Made by a program: the position numbers and the translations under genes. The notes below the pieces were generated by a model that saw nothing but the letters and a program-made list of their open reading frames with translations, did not search any database and was not told the origin of the DNA. A DNA stretch of 64,000 nt from Cellulomonas sp. PhB143 (GTDB taxonomy: Bacteria; Actinomycetota; Actinomycetes; Actinomycetales; Cellulomonadaceae). This document shows, one piece after another, positions 18,986-26,373 of the stretch (the first letter of the stretch is position 1; the number at the start of each line of letters is the position of its first letter). The stretch covers positions 496,001-560,000 of the forward strand of contig NZ_RKIJ01000009.1 of the NCBI RefSeq assembly GCF_003752595.1. The letters run 5' to 3'.

Positions 18986-19408
18986 ATGATGACTGCGGTG
19001 CTCAACCCGTACCTCGGGTTCCGTGACGACGCGCGACAGGCCCTGGAGTTCTACCGCTCGGTGTTCGGGGGCGAGCTGGCGCTCTCCACCTTCGGCGAGA
19101 TGCACGCCAGCGAGGACCCGTCCGAGCAGGACAAGATCATGCACGGCCAGCTGACGACCGAGCGCGGGTTCACGCTCATGGGAGCCGACACCCCGAACTC
19201 CATGGAGTACTCGCCCGGCGGCCCGCACCAGGTCTCTCTGAGCGGCGACGACGCCGTCCTGGCCCAGTACTGGGAGGCGCTGTCCGACGGCGGCACCGTG
19301 CTCGAGCCGCTGACGAAGGCGCCCTGGGGCGACAGCTTCGGCATGTGCATCGACCGGTTCGGCGTGCGGTGGCTCGTCAACATCTCGGGCGGCGGCCCGG
19401 TCGCCTAG
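18986..19408 (+). CDS. VOC-superfamily protein (PhnB-like)
   Basis: The protein is a small glyoxalase/bleomycin-resistance-fold protein of the PhnB/3-demethylubiquinone type. It has about 140 residues with LNPYLGFRDDARQALEFYRSVFGGELALSTF at the N-terminus and GDSFGMCIDRFGVRWLVNI at the C-terminus, both characteristic. The ATG at 18986 follows GAGGAAGG. A GTG 6 codons upstream is less likely. Substrate unknown. The stop codon TAG forms the first half of the likely -10 box of the next gene. Confidence 0.87.
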   Translation: MMTAVLNPYLGFRDDARQALEFYRSVFGGELALSTFGEMHASEDPSEQDKIMHGQLTTERGFTLMGADTPNSMEYSPGGPHQVSLSGDDAVLAQYWEALSDGGTVLEPLTKAPWGDSFGMCIDRFGVRWLVNISGGGPVA

Positions 19409-19411
19409 GTT
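19406..19411 (+). promoter_or_regulatory. Possible -10 box overlapping the VOC stop codon
   Basis: TAGGTT contains the TAG stop of the VOC gene and lies six bases (gggggg) before the ATG at 19418, the spacing of leaderless promoters. The G-run could instead act as a weak ribosome binding site. Confidence 0.45.
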
Positions 19412-19417
19412 GGGGGG

Positions 19418-20377
19418 ATGCTCGCCGCCTACGCCGCCCGCCTCGACCACGACGACCCGATCAGCGCGCTGGAGGTCGGCGAGCGTCCCGCCCCCGGACC
19501 CCGCGAGCACTGGACGACGGTCGACGTCCGCGCCGCCGCCGTCAACCACCACGACCTGTGGGCGCTGCGCGGCGTCGGGCTGTCCCCGAAGGCGCTGCCG
19601 ATGATCCTCGGCACCGACGCCGCCGGGGTCGCACCCGACGGGAGCGACGTCGTCGTGCACGGCGTCATCGGGGCGGACGGCCACGGCGTGGGGCCCGACG
19701 AGCCGACGACGCTGCTCTCGGAGCGCCACCCCGGCACCCTCGCGGAGCAGGTCGCCGTCCCGACGGCGAACCTGGTCCCCAAGCCGGCCGAACTCTCCTT
19801 CGAGGAGGCGGCCTGCCTGCCGACGGCGTGGCTGACCGCCTACCGCATGCTCTTCGTCGCGGCGGACCTCTCCCCCGGCGACCGGGTGCTCGTCCAGGGC
19901 GCGGGCGGCGGGCTGACGAGCGCGGCGATCACGCTCGGCGCCGCCGCCGGCCTCGAGGTGTACGCGACGTCCCGCTCGGAGGCCAAGCGTGCCCGGGCGC
20001 TCGAGCTCGGCGCGGCGGCGGTCTTCGAGCCCGGCGCCCGGCTGCCGGCGCGGGTCGACGCCGTCGTCGAGTCCGTCGGCCGCGCGACGTGGAAGCACTC
20101 CGTGTCCTCCGTCCGGGCGGGCGGCACCATCGCGCTGTGCGGGCTCACGTCCGGCGACCCGGAGCCGGCGGAGCTCACCCGCGTCTTCTACCAGCAGGTC
20201 CGCATCCAGGGCGTGACCATGGGCGAGCGTGCCGACCTCGCCGCGCTCCTGCGGTTCGTGGCACGCACCGGCGTGCGACCGGTGATCGACCGGGTGCTGC
20301 CGCTCGCCGAGGCCCGCGCGGGCCTGGCGCGCGTGTGGTCCGGCGAGCACTTCGGCAAGGTGGTGCTGACCCCGTGA
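19418..20377 (+). CDS. Zinc-independent medium-chain dehydrogenase/reductase (quinone-oxidoreductase type)
   Basis: The 319-residue MDR protein has a GroES-like N-domain (AAAVNHHDLWALRGVG, then LGTDAAGVAPDG) and a Rossmann domain with VLVQGAGGGLTSAAITLGAAAGLEVYATSRSEAKRARALELGA, which favours NADP(H). The structural-zinc cysteines are absent, as in quinone reductases and YhdH-like enzymes. The substrate cannot be deduced. Its stop overlaps the start of the following alpha/beta hydrolase (GTGA), so the two are translationally coupled. Confidence 0.9.
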   Translation: MLAAYAARLDHDDPISALEVGERPAPGPREHWTTVDVRAAAVNHHDLWALRGVGLSPKALPMILGTDAAGVAPDGSDVVVHGVIGADGHGVGPDEPTTLLSERHPGTLAEQVAVPTANLVPKPAELSFEEAACLPTAWLTAYRMLFVAADLSPGDRVLVQGAGGGLTSAAITLGAAAGLEVYATSRSEAKRARALELGAAAVFEPGARLPARVDAVVESVGRATWKHSVSSVRAGGTIALCGLTSGDPEPAELTRVFYQQVRIQGVTMGERADLAALLRFVARTGVRPVIDRVLPLAEARAGLARVWSGEHFGKVVLTP

Positions 20378-21417
20378 CGACGCTCCCCGGCGGCCCGCTC
20401 GGCGGCGCGCCGCCGGAGGAGTCGCTGCCCGGGCCGACGTCCCCCGACCCGGCCGACGGCTGGGTCGAGGACGTGCTGGGCCCGGACTACCGCCGTCGGA
20501 CCCTGGACCTCGGGACCGACGACGAGGGCGCGGTGGTCGCGAGCATCGTGCGCTACGCGCCCCGCGACGACCCGTTCCCCCGCCCGGCGCGGGCGGTGCT
20601 GTACGTGCACGGCTGGTCCGACTACTTCTTCCAGACCGGGCTCGCGGAGTACTGGCACGCGCAGGGCGCCGCGTTCTACGCCCTCGACCTGCGCAAGTAC
20701 GGCCGCAGCCTCCTGCCGCACCAGACCCCGGGCTACGTCGAGCACCTCGACACCTACGACGCCGACCTCGACGCGGCCCTCGCCGTCGTGCACGCCGACC
20801 TCGGCCAGCACGCCGCGGTCGTGCTCGTCGGGCACTCCACCGGGGGGCTCGTCGGGACCCTGTGGGCGGACCGCCACCCCGGGCGGCTCAGCGGGCTCGT
20901 GCTCAACTCGCCGTGGCTCGAGATGCAGGGCTCGTCCGTGGTGCGGACCGTCTCGACGCCCGCGATCCGCCAGCTCGCCCGGTTCCAGCCCAAGGCCCCG
21001 CTGCCGAACATCGACCCCGGCTACTACTCCCGCGCGCTGCTCGCCGAGTCCGGCGGCGAGTGGGAGTGGGACCTCGCCTGGCGGCCGACGCCGACGTTCC
21101 CCGTCCGCGGCGGGTGGCTCAACGCCATCATCGACGGGCACGCGCGCGTCGCGCAGGGCCTGCGGATCACCGTGCCGGTGCTGATGCTCACGTCCACGCG
21201 CTCGATGATCAGCCCGCGCTGGAGCGAGGAGATGCGGTACGCCGACGTCGTGCTCGACGTCGACGCGCTGGCCCGCCGCGCGCCGTCGCTCGGGCAGGTG
21301 GTCACCCTCGTGCGGATCCCCGGGGGCGTGCACGACCTGACGATGTCGGCCCCCGCGGTCCGCGCGCGCCTGTACGCCGAGATCACCCGGTGGGTGGCCG
21401 GGTACGGCTGGGACTAG
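20374..21417 (+). CDS. Alpha/beta hydrolase (serine hydrolase / lysophospholipase-like)
   Basis: The 347 residues carry the HGWSDYFFQTGLAEYWHAQG oxyanion region, nucleophile elbow GHSTGG, acid-region VLMLTSTRSM and catalytic His in PGGVHDLTMS. It resembles 'serine aminopeptidase S33/monoacylglycerol lipase-like' actinobacterial proteins; the true substrate is unknown. The start GTG overlaps the stop of the MDR gene by four bases. The stop TAG shares the tetramer CTAG (21414-21417) with the stop of the convergent gene. Confidence 0.88.
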   Translation: MTTLPGGPLGGAPPEESLPGPTSPDPADGWVEDVLGPDYRRRTLDLGTDDEGAVVASIVRYAPRDDPFPRPARAVLYVHGWSDYFFQTGLAEYWHAQGAAFYALDLRKYGRSLLPHQTPGYVEHLDTYDADLDAALAVVHADLGQHAAVVLVGHSTGGLVGTLWADRHPGRLSGLVLNSPWLEMQGSSVVRTVSTPAIRQLARFQPKAPLPNIDPGYYSRALLAESGGEWEWDLAWRPTPTFPVRGGWLNAIIDGHARVAQGLRITVPVLMLTSTRSMISPRWSEEMRYADVVLDVDALARRAPSLGQVVTLVRIPGGVHDLTMSAPAVRARLYAEITRWVAGYGWD

Positions 21418-22673
21418 GAGAAGCGGGAGCGGAACGCGTCGGTGAGCGACGGGCCCCGCTCGCCCAGCCGCCAGACCGACCAGCCCTCCGCGGTGTAGCT
21501 GCCGGACGCCGCCACGGCCGCCGAGTCCGGGCTGCGGTAGCGCGTGCCGTCCGCCAGCTCGATGTAGCCGTCGACGAGCAGCGTCGCCTCGAAGCGCTGG
21601 CCGCGGCGCGGGCGCGTCCACACGAGCGGCGTCGGGCGCCCGAGCGCGCGGGCGAGCGCGTGCAGGTCGGAGTCGTCCTCGTCGAACGGCGCCGGGCCGG
21701 GGTCCGGCGGGACCGGGGCGAAGGGCGCGGGCTCGTCCGGCGGCGCGTCGTAGGTCGGCAGGTCGTAGCTGGGCGGCGCGTAGACCGGCGGCTCGAACGA
21801 CGGCGCCTCGTCGACGGGCGGCTCGTCGGCCGGGGGCACCGGCGCGGGCTCCTCGTGCGCGGGCCCGTCCTGGGTGAACGCCCGGAACGGCTGTGTGTCG
21901 AAGGTCCCTGCGGCGAACCGGTCCTCCCGGGACCGGCGCGAGCGCCGGCCGAGCTCCGCGCGACGCTCGCGCTCGTCGTCGAACACCGAGACCGGCGCGT
22001 GCCAGACGGGGGGCGCCTCGGGCTCGGCGGCCGCGGCGACCGCCTCGGCGCGCCGCCCCGCGTCCTCGGGCTCGATCGTCATCCGGCCGGGCGCCTCGCC
22101 GGTGGAGCCCTCGATCGCGAGCGGGGAGACGTCGACGAACCGCCGCCCGTCCTCGGCGTGCACGACGCCGGCCGTGAGCACGGTCGTGCGGCCGCCGGCC
22201 TGGCGGACGAAGTCGACGGCGTCGAGCACGTCGTCGCGGGCGCTCGAGCAGATCACCACGAGCCGCGCGCCGGAGCCCGGACGCACCGACGGCGGGCGCC
22301 GGCCCGCGAAGGGCAGCGTGTCGAAGAACGTCTCGAGGTCGGCCGCGAACCGCTCCGGCCCCTGGGCGTAGCGCCGCGCGAGCTCGCCCCGCGTCAGGCG
22401 GCCGGCCGCCCCGGCGCGCCGGAGCGCGGTGTGCAGCGCGGACTCGTCCAGGTCGGCGACGACCTCGATGACCACGGGCGATCCCGTGGCGTCGATCGCC
22501 AGCAGGTGGGGGTCGTCGGCGCCCGAGCGTTCCGCCACCGGGAAGATGCGTTCACCGAGCAGGGAGTCGATCTGGCCGTCCACGACCCGCTGCGCGGTCG
22601 TCGGGAGGCGGTCTCCGTCGTGCTCGTTCTGGACCAGGACAGGCTGTTCGGGATCGACCTCGAACAGGGGCAT
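21414..22673 (-). CDS. Unknown protein with NucS-like N-terminal region and C-terminal RAMA domain
   Basis: The 419-residue protein has three parts. Residues about 1-150 (FEVDPEQPVLV, then VVDGQIDSLLGERIFPV and LLAIDATGSPVVIEVVADLD) resemble the nuclease-fold region of NucS/DUF91-type proteins, but with E-V-V rather than E-x-K at the expected catalytic position. Residues about 215-335 are a Pro/Asp/Glu-rich disordered linker. Residues about 345-415 (PTPLVWTRPRRGQRFEATLLVDG, ADGTRYRSPDSAAVAASG, GWSVWRLG) match the RAMA domain found with restriction and DNA-modification systems. The ATG follows GGAGAG. No methylase or restriction gene is adjacent. Function unknown; DNA binding is inferred. Confidence 0.75.
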   Translation of the reverse strand: MPLFEVDPEQPVLVQNEHDGDRLPTTAQRVVDGQIDSLLGERIFPVAERSGADDPHLLAIDATGSPVVIEVVADLDESALHTALRRAGAAGRLTRGELARRYAQGPERFAADLETFFDTLPFAGRRPPSVRPGSGARLVVICSSARDDVLDAVDFVRQAGGRTTVLTAGVVHAEDGRRFVDVSPLAIEGSTGEAPGRMTIEPEDAGRRAEAVAAAAEPEAPPVWHAPVSVFDDERERRAELGRRSRRSREDRFAAGTFDTQPFRAFTQDGPAHEEPAPVPPADEPPVDEAPSFEPPVYAPPSYDLPTYDAPPDEPAPFAPVPPDPGPAPFDEDDSDLHALARALGRPTPLVWTRPRRGQRFEATLLVDGYIELADGTRYRSPDSAAVAASGSYTAEGWSVWRLGERGPSLTDAFRSRFS

Positions 22674-22811
22674 CGTGACTCTCCAGGGGTGGCTCGGTGC
22701 GCCTAGCCTACGTCCCTGGCGGGGGTGCCCGGAACGGGTCCGGGCGAACTTCTGCGACCCGTCCCCCGGGCCCCGGGGAGCGCCGCCGACGCGGTGCCGG
22801 CGCGCAGCCGC

Positions 22812-22828
22812 TAGTGTCGCGACGACAC
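22812..22828 (+). promoter_or_regulatory. -10 box overlapped by an inverted repeat, upstream of the BASS transporter
   Basis: TAGTGT (22812-22817) fits a -10 box, and GTGTCG-CGA-CGACAC (22814-22828) is a perfect 6-3-6 inverted repeat covering it and the expected start of transcription, as an operator would. The leader to the ATG at 22888 is about 65 bases. Confidence 0.5.
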
Positions 22829-22887
22829 GACCGACGACACGTCCGGCGCACGGCCGGGCCCGGGCGCGGCACCGAGGGGACATCGAC

Positions 22888-23739
22888 ATGGACGACGCGC
22901 TGATCGCCGTCACGAAGGTCGGGATGCTGGCGTTCGTGGTGGCCGGCATGCTCTCGATGGGCCTGCGGCTGACCGTCCGGAGCATCGCCGCGCCGCTGCG
23001 CGACGTGCGTCTCGTCGTCGGCCTGGTGCTGGCGAACTTCGTCGTCGTCCCCGGGCTCGTCGTCCTGCTGACCAAGGTGCTGCCGATGGACGACGCGACC
23101 GGCTCGGCCCTGGTCCTGCTGGGCTGCTGCGCCGGCGCGCCGTTCCTGCCGACGCTCGCGAAGCTCTCCCGGAGCGACCCCGCGCTGGCCGTCGGCAGCA
23201 TGGTGCTGCTCATGGTGCTGACGATCGTCTACGCGCCGCTGGTCGTCCCGGCCGTCATCGAGGGCGCGACGGTCTCCGCGGGCGACATCGCGAGGTCCCT
23301 CGTCGTGCTCATGCTCGTCCCGCTCGTCATCGGCCTCCTCGTCCGGGCCCGCTACCCGGAGGTCGCGGACCTGTGGGACGACGGCGTCGGCAAGCTCTCG
23401 ACGCTCGGGCTCGGCATCGGTCTCGTCGCGGGGCTCGTGGTCAGCTGGCAGGACGTGCTGAGCTCGATCGGGTCGTGGATCTTCGTCGGGACGCTGCTGC
23501 TGCTCGTCGTCGGGCTCGTGGTCGGCTACCTCGCCGCGACCGGACGCCCCGGCGGCGACAAACAGCTCGTCGCCCTCGGCGCCGCCCAGCGCAACATCTC
23601 GGCGGCGCTGGTCATCGCGGTCTCGCTCGGGGACGACGTCGTCGTGCGCACCCTCGTCGCGGCGCTGATCGTCCCGATCCTGCTCATCCTGCTCGCGGCG
23701 GAGCTGGGCAAGCGGCACGAGGCGCGGGCGGGCGCCTGA
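22888..23739 (+). CDS. Bile acid:sodium symporter (BASS/SBF) family transporter
   Basis: The 283-residue polytopic membrane protein has about nine hydrophobic segments, beginning VGMLAFVVAGMLSMGLRLT and including LVLLGCCAGAPFLPTLAKLSRSD and the paired core LVALGAAQRNISAALVIAVSL, which correspond to the ion-binding motifs of SBF proteins. The substrate (organic anion, pantothenate-like or other) cannot be told. ATG follows GAGGGGA. The 3' end lies three bases from the convergent thiamine-binding gene. An operator-like repeat overlaps its promoter. Confidence 0.87.
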   Translation: MDDALIAVTKVGMLAFVVAGMLSMGLRLTVRSIAAPLRDVRLVVGLVLANFVVVPGLVVLLTKVLPMDDATGSALVLLGCCAGAPFLPTLAKLSRSDPALAVGSMVLLMVLTIVYAPLVVPAVIEGATVSAGDIARSLVVLMLVPLVIGLLVRARYPEVADLWDDGVGKLSTLGLGIGLVAGLVVSWQDVLSSIGSWIFVGTLLLLVVGLVVGYLAATGRPGGDKQLVALGAAQRNISAALVIAVSLGDDVVVRTLVAALIVPILLILLAAELGKRHEARAGA

Positions 23740-23742
23740 CGC

Positions 23743-24045
23743 TCAGTCCTCGCGGGCGAGGCGCTCCTCGACGCGGGCGACCTTCCCGTCGATCTCGCCG
23801 GTGCGCCCGGGCCGGAGGTCGGCCTTGACCACCAGCGAGACCCGGTGGCCCCCGGCGCCGACGGCCTCGGTCGCCGCCCGGATCACGGGCATGACGTCGT
23901 CCCAGTCCCCCTCGATCTCGGTGAACATCGAGGTGGTGCGGTTCGGCAGGCCCGACGCCCGGACGATGCGCACGGCCTCGGCGACGGAGTCCGCGACGGA
24001 CTCCCCGGCGCCGAGCGGGGACACGGAGAACGCGAAGATCGCCAT
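23743..24045 (-). CDS. Thiamine-binding protein of the MTH1187/YkoF family
   Basis: The 100-residue protein has the ferredoxin-like fold segments FAFSVSPLGAGESVADSVAEAVRIV, TTSMFTEIEGDWDDVMPVIRAA and HRVSLVVKADLRPGR characteristic of MTH1187 (DUF77) proteins, some of which bind thiamine. Role in this organism unknown. Translation is probably leaderless: TAGCAT lies seven bases before the ATG on the minus strand. Confidence 0.88.
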   Translation of the reverse strand: MAIFAFSVSPLGAGESVADSVAEAVRIVRASGLPNRTTSMFTEIEGDWDDVMPVIRAATEAVGAGGHRVSLVVKADLRPGRTGEIDGKVARVEERLARED

Positions 24046-24052
24046 GCCCCGG

Positions 24053-24058
24053 ATGCTA
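24053..24058 (-). promoter_or_regulatory. -10 box of a leaderless promoter (thiamine-binding gene)
   Basis: TAGCAT, seven bases (ccggggc), then the ATG at 24045 on the minus strand. Confidence 0.6.
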
Positions 24059-24072
24059 CGCGGCGGCCCGCC

Positions 24073-25596
24073 TCACGCACCCCGCCCGCGCACCGGGGCG
24101 TCGCCGGGGCCGAGCTCGGGGGTGCTCCGCACGCCGAACACGTCGCGCAGCGCCCGGCGCGCCGCGTACCAGCCGCCGAGCCCGTGCACCCCGGGACCGG
24201 GCGGCGTCGACGCCGAGCACAGGTAGACGGCGGCGGGCCCGGCCGTGGGCACCCGGTAGGGGTCCGCCCGTGCCGTCGGCCGCGCGAGCATCTGCCGCAT
24301 CGAGACCGCGCCCGCCGCGATGTCGCCGCCCGCATAGTTCTCGTCGTGCTCGTCCATCCGCGCGGCCGGCACGCACCGCGAGGCGACGACGACGTCGCGG
24401 AACCCGGGCGCGTAGCGCTCGACGTGCGCGGTGACGGCCTCGGTGACGTCCGCGTCGGAGCCCGCCGGGACGTGCGCGTAGGTCCACAGCGGGCGCAGCC
24501 CGCCCGATGCACGCGTGGGGTCGACGACGGTCGGGTCGCTGAGCAGCGTCATCGGCCGCGCGGCGTGCCGGCCCGCGGCGACGTCGGCCTCGGTCGCGGC
24601 CATCTCGGCGCGCGTCCCGCCGACGTGCACGGTCCCGGCGCGGGCGACCTCGGGGTCTGCCCACGGGACCGGGCCGTCGAGCACGAAGTCGACCTTCGCC
24701 GCGGCGTCGCCGTACCGGAAGCGGCGCAGCGCGCGGGCGGCCCGGGGCGCGACCCGGTCGCCCAGCACCGCGAGCAGGGTGCGCGGCGTGGTGTCGAACA
24801 GGTGGGCCCGCGCGGGCGGCAGGTCCCCCGGCCCGCCGACGCGCAGGCCGGTGACCACCGTGCCGCCGTGCGCCTCGAGGTCCGCGCGCAGCGCCGCGAC
24901 GACAACGCCCGAGCCGCCGCGCGGCACGGGCCAGCCGTCGCCGGCGTGCGCGAGAGCGGCGAGCAGCAGCGCCGTCCCGGCACCGGCGAGCGACGGGAGC
25001 CGCGTGATCGCGTGCGCCGCGACGCCGGTGAGCAGGGCGGGCGCCACGTCGCCGCGGAACCGCAGGTCCCACGCGCGCGTGCCCTGCTCCGCGACGGCCG
25101 CCCCGAACCGCGCGGCGGTCGTGATCCCGCCCGGGAGCAGGCCCGCGGGCAGGGAGCGCTTGTCGCCCAGCGCGAGCCGGGCGACGTCGGGCCACTCCTG
25201 CGCGAGGCGGCCCACGAGCGAGCGCCAGGCCGGACCGTCCTCCGCCAGCCGCTCGACCGTGCGGTCCAGGTCGCGGTACGCGATCCCCGCCGGGCCGCCG
25301 AGCAGCGGCTGCGCGTACGACACCTCGGGCACCAGCAGCTCGACGCCGCGCGCGGCGAGGCCGAACGCGCGCAGGAAGGGCGACGCCCAGGCCATCGGGT
25401 GCACGGCCGAGCAGACGTCGTGCACGATCCCGTCCGCGAGCCCGAGGTCCAGCGTCCGCGCCCCGCCCCCGGCGGTGGGCTGCGCCTCGAGCACGGTGAC
25501 GCCGAGCCCGGCACGCGCCATCGTCACGGCGGCGGCGAGGCCGTTGGGCCCGGACCCGACGACGACGATGTCCCGCGCCCCGCCGCGCCCGCTCAC
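24073..25596 (-). CDS. FAD-dependent oxidoreductase of the phytoene-desaturase/CrtI-like family
   Basis: The 507-residue flavoprotein has the dinucleotide-binding N-terminus DIVVVGSGPNGLAAAVTMARAGLGVTVLEA, the AGGGARTLDL continuation typical of carotenoid desaturase/amine-oxidase-like proteins, and a C-terminal AAVYLCSASTPPGPGVHGLGGWYAA motif that closes the FAD site. No other carotenoid genes are nearby, so pigment synthesis is not supported. Homologues are usually annotated only as NAD(P)/FAD-dependent oxidoreductase. The GTG at 25596 was preferred over 25617 because GGGGGA precedes it; it begins one base after the nitroreductase stop, so the two form an operon. Confidence 0.85.
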   Translation of the reverse strand: MSGRGGARDIVVVGSGPNGLAAAVTMARAGLGVTVLEAQPTAGGGARTLDLGLADGIVHDVCSAVHPMAWASPFLRAFGLAARGVELLVPEVSYAQPLLGGPAGIAYRDLDRTVERLAEDGPAWRSLVGRLAQEWPDVARLALGDKRSLPAGLLPGGITTAARFGAAVAEQGTRAWDLRFRGDVAPALLTGVAAHAITRLPSLAGAGTALLLAALAHAGDGWPVPRGGSGVVVAALRADLEAHGGTVVTGLRVGGPGDLPPARAHLFDTTPRTLLAVLGDRVAPRAARALRRFRYGDAAAKVDFVLDGPVPWADPEVARAGTVHVGGTRAEMAATEADVAAGRHAARPMTLLSDPTVVDPTRASGGLRPLWTYAHVPAGSDADVTEAVTAHVERYAPGFRDVVVASRCVPAARMDEHDENYAGGDIAAGAVSMRQMLARPTARADPYRVPTAGPAAVYLCSASTPPGPGVHGLGGWYAARRALRDVFGVRSTPELGPGDAPVRGRGA

Positions 25597-25597
25597 C

Positions 25598-26212
25598 TCA
25601 GCTCCCCCACCGGCCACGGTGCACGACCTCTGCGAGCGGGCGCCGCGCCCGCCGCGTGACCGAGCCGCGCGGCGCCTCGCCCGGTGCGGGGTGACCGACC
25701 GTCACCGCCCCCGTCGGGGACCAGGCCTCCGGCACGCCGAACGCCGCGCGGAACGCGCCCACCCGCGCGGGCGGGACGCCGAAGAAGCACGCCCCGAGCC
25801 CCTCGTCGACCGCCGTCTGCAGCATCAGTAGCGCCGCCATGCCGGCGTCCACGTGCCAGTACGGCGCGGACCAGCGCTCCTCCGCCCGGTCCGCCCAGCC
25901 CTTGTCGTCCTGCGCGTACCGGTCGAGGTAGGCGTCCTTCGACGCGAGGACCACGACCACGACGGGCGCGGTCCGCATCCCCGCCAACCACGCCGACGGC
26001 GGGTCGCCCGCCTCCGCGGGCGACGTCGCCGCCCAGAACCGGGCCACGTCCTCGGGCGCGTCGAGGACGAGGAACGACCAGCCCTGAGTGAAGCCCGCGC
26101 TCGGGGCGCGGACGGCGTTGCGCAGCATCCGGTCCACGGCGCCGGCGTCGACCGGCTCGGGCGAGTAGCGCCGCACCATGCGCCGGCGTCGGACGACCTC
26201 CTGGAGCTCCAT
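25598..26212 (-). CDS. Nitroreductase family protein
   Basis: The 204-residue FMN-dependent reductase-type protein starts MELQEVVRRRRMVRRYSPEPVD, the phosphate-binding RxxxRxY pattern of the family. It continues with VRAPSAGFTQGWSFLVL and a C-terminal GLGACFFGVPPARVGAFRAAFGVPEAWSPTGAVTVGHP. Similar actinobacterial proteins reduce nitro compounds or flavin substrates; the substrate here is unknown. It forms a pair with the downstream CrtI-like gene. Confidence 0.9.
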   Translation of the reverse strand: MELQEVVRRRRMVRRYSPEPVDAGAVDRMLRNAVRAPSAGFTQGWSFLVLDAPEDVARFWAATSPAEAGDPPSAWLAGMRTAPVVVVVLASKDAYLDRYAQDDKGWADRAEERWSAPYWHVDAGMAALLMLQTAVDEGLGACFFGVPPARVGAFRAAFGVPEAWSPTGAVTVGHPAPGEAPRGSVTRRARRPLAEVVHRGRWGS

Positions 26213-26265
26213 CGGGCCATCCTCCCCCGACGCGCGGCCGGGACTGCCCCGAGCAGCTCCGCGAG

Positions 26266-26326
26266 GTAGTGACTTCTCGTCGAGCCGGTGGTTCGAGGCC
26301 TCTGCCTCGACGAGAACTCACTACCG
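26266..26326. repeat. Long palindrome 3, 20-bp stem, probable terminator
   Basis: The arms at 26266-26285 and 26307-26326 are complementary with one mismatch. It begins 48 bp downstream of the stop of the YdiJ-like gene and precedes the nitroreductase gene on the same strand. It carries the word AGTGACTTCTCG, also present with one change (AGTGGCTTCTCG) in palindrome 4, but in inverted orientation relative to the loop. It lacks the GCCGA ends. Confidence 0.75.
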
Positions 26327-26373
26327 CGGCGCCGGGCCGGCTCCGACGGGGGGCCCGGGCCGGCGCGCGAGGG

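Noticed and set aside
24073-25596. Carotenoid biosynthesis locus
   Set aside because: The oxidoreductase resembles CrtI-type desaturases, but no crtB, crtE or lycopene gene is near, so the pathway is not claimed.
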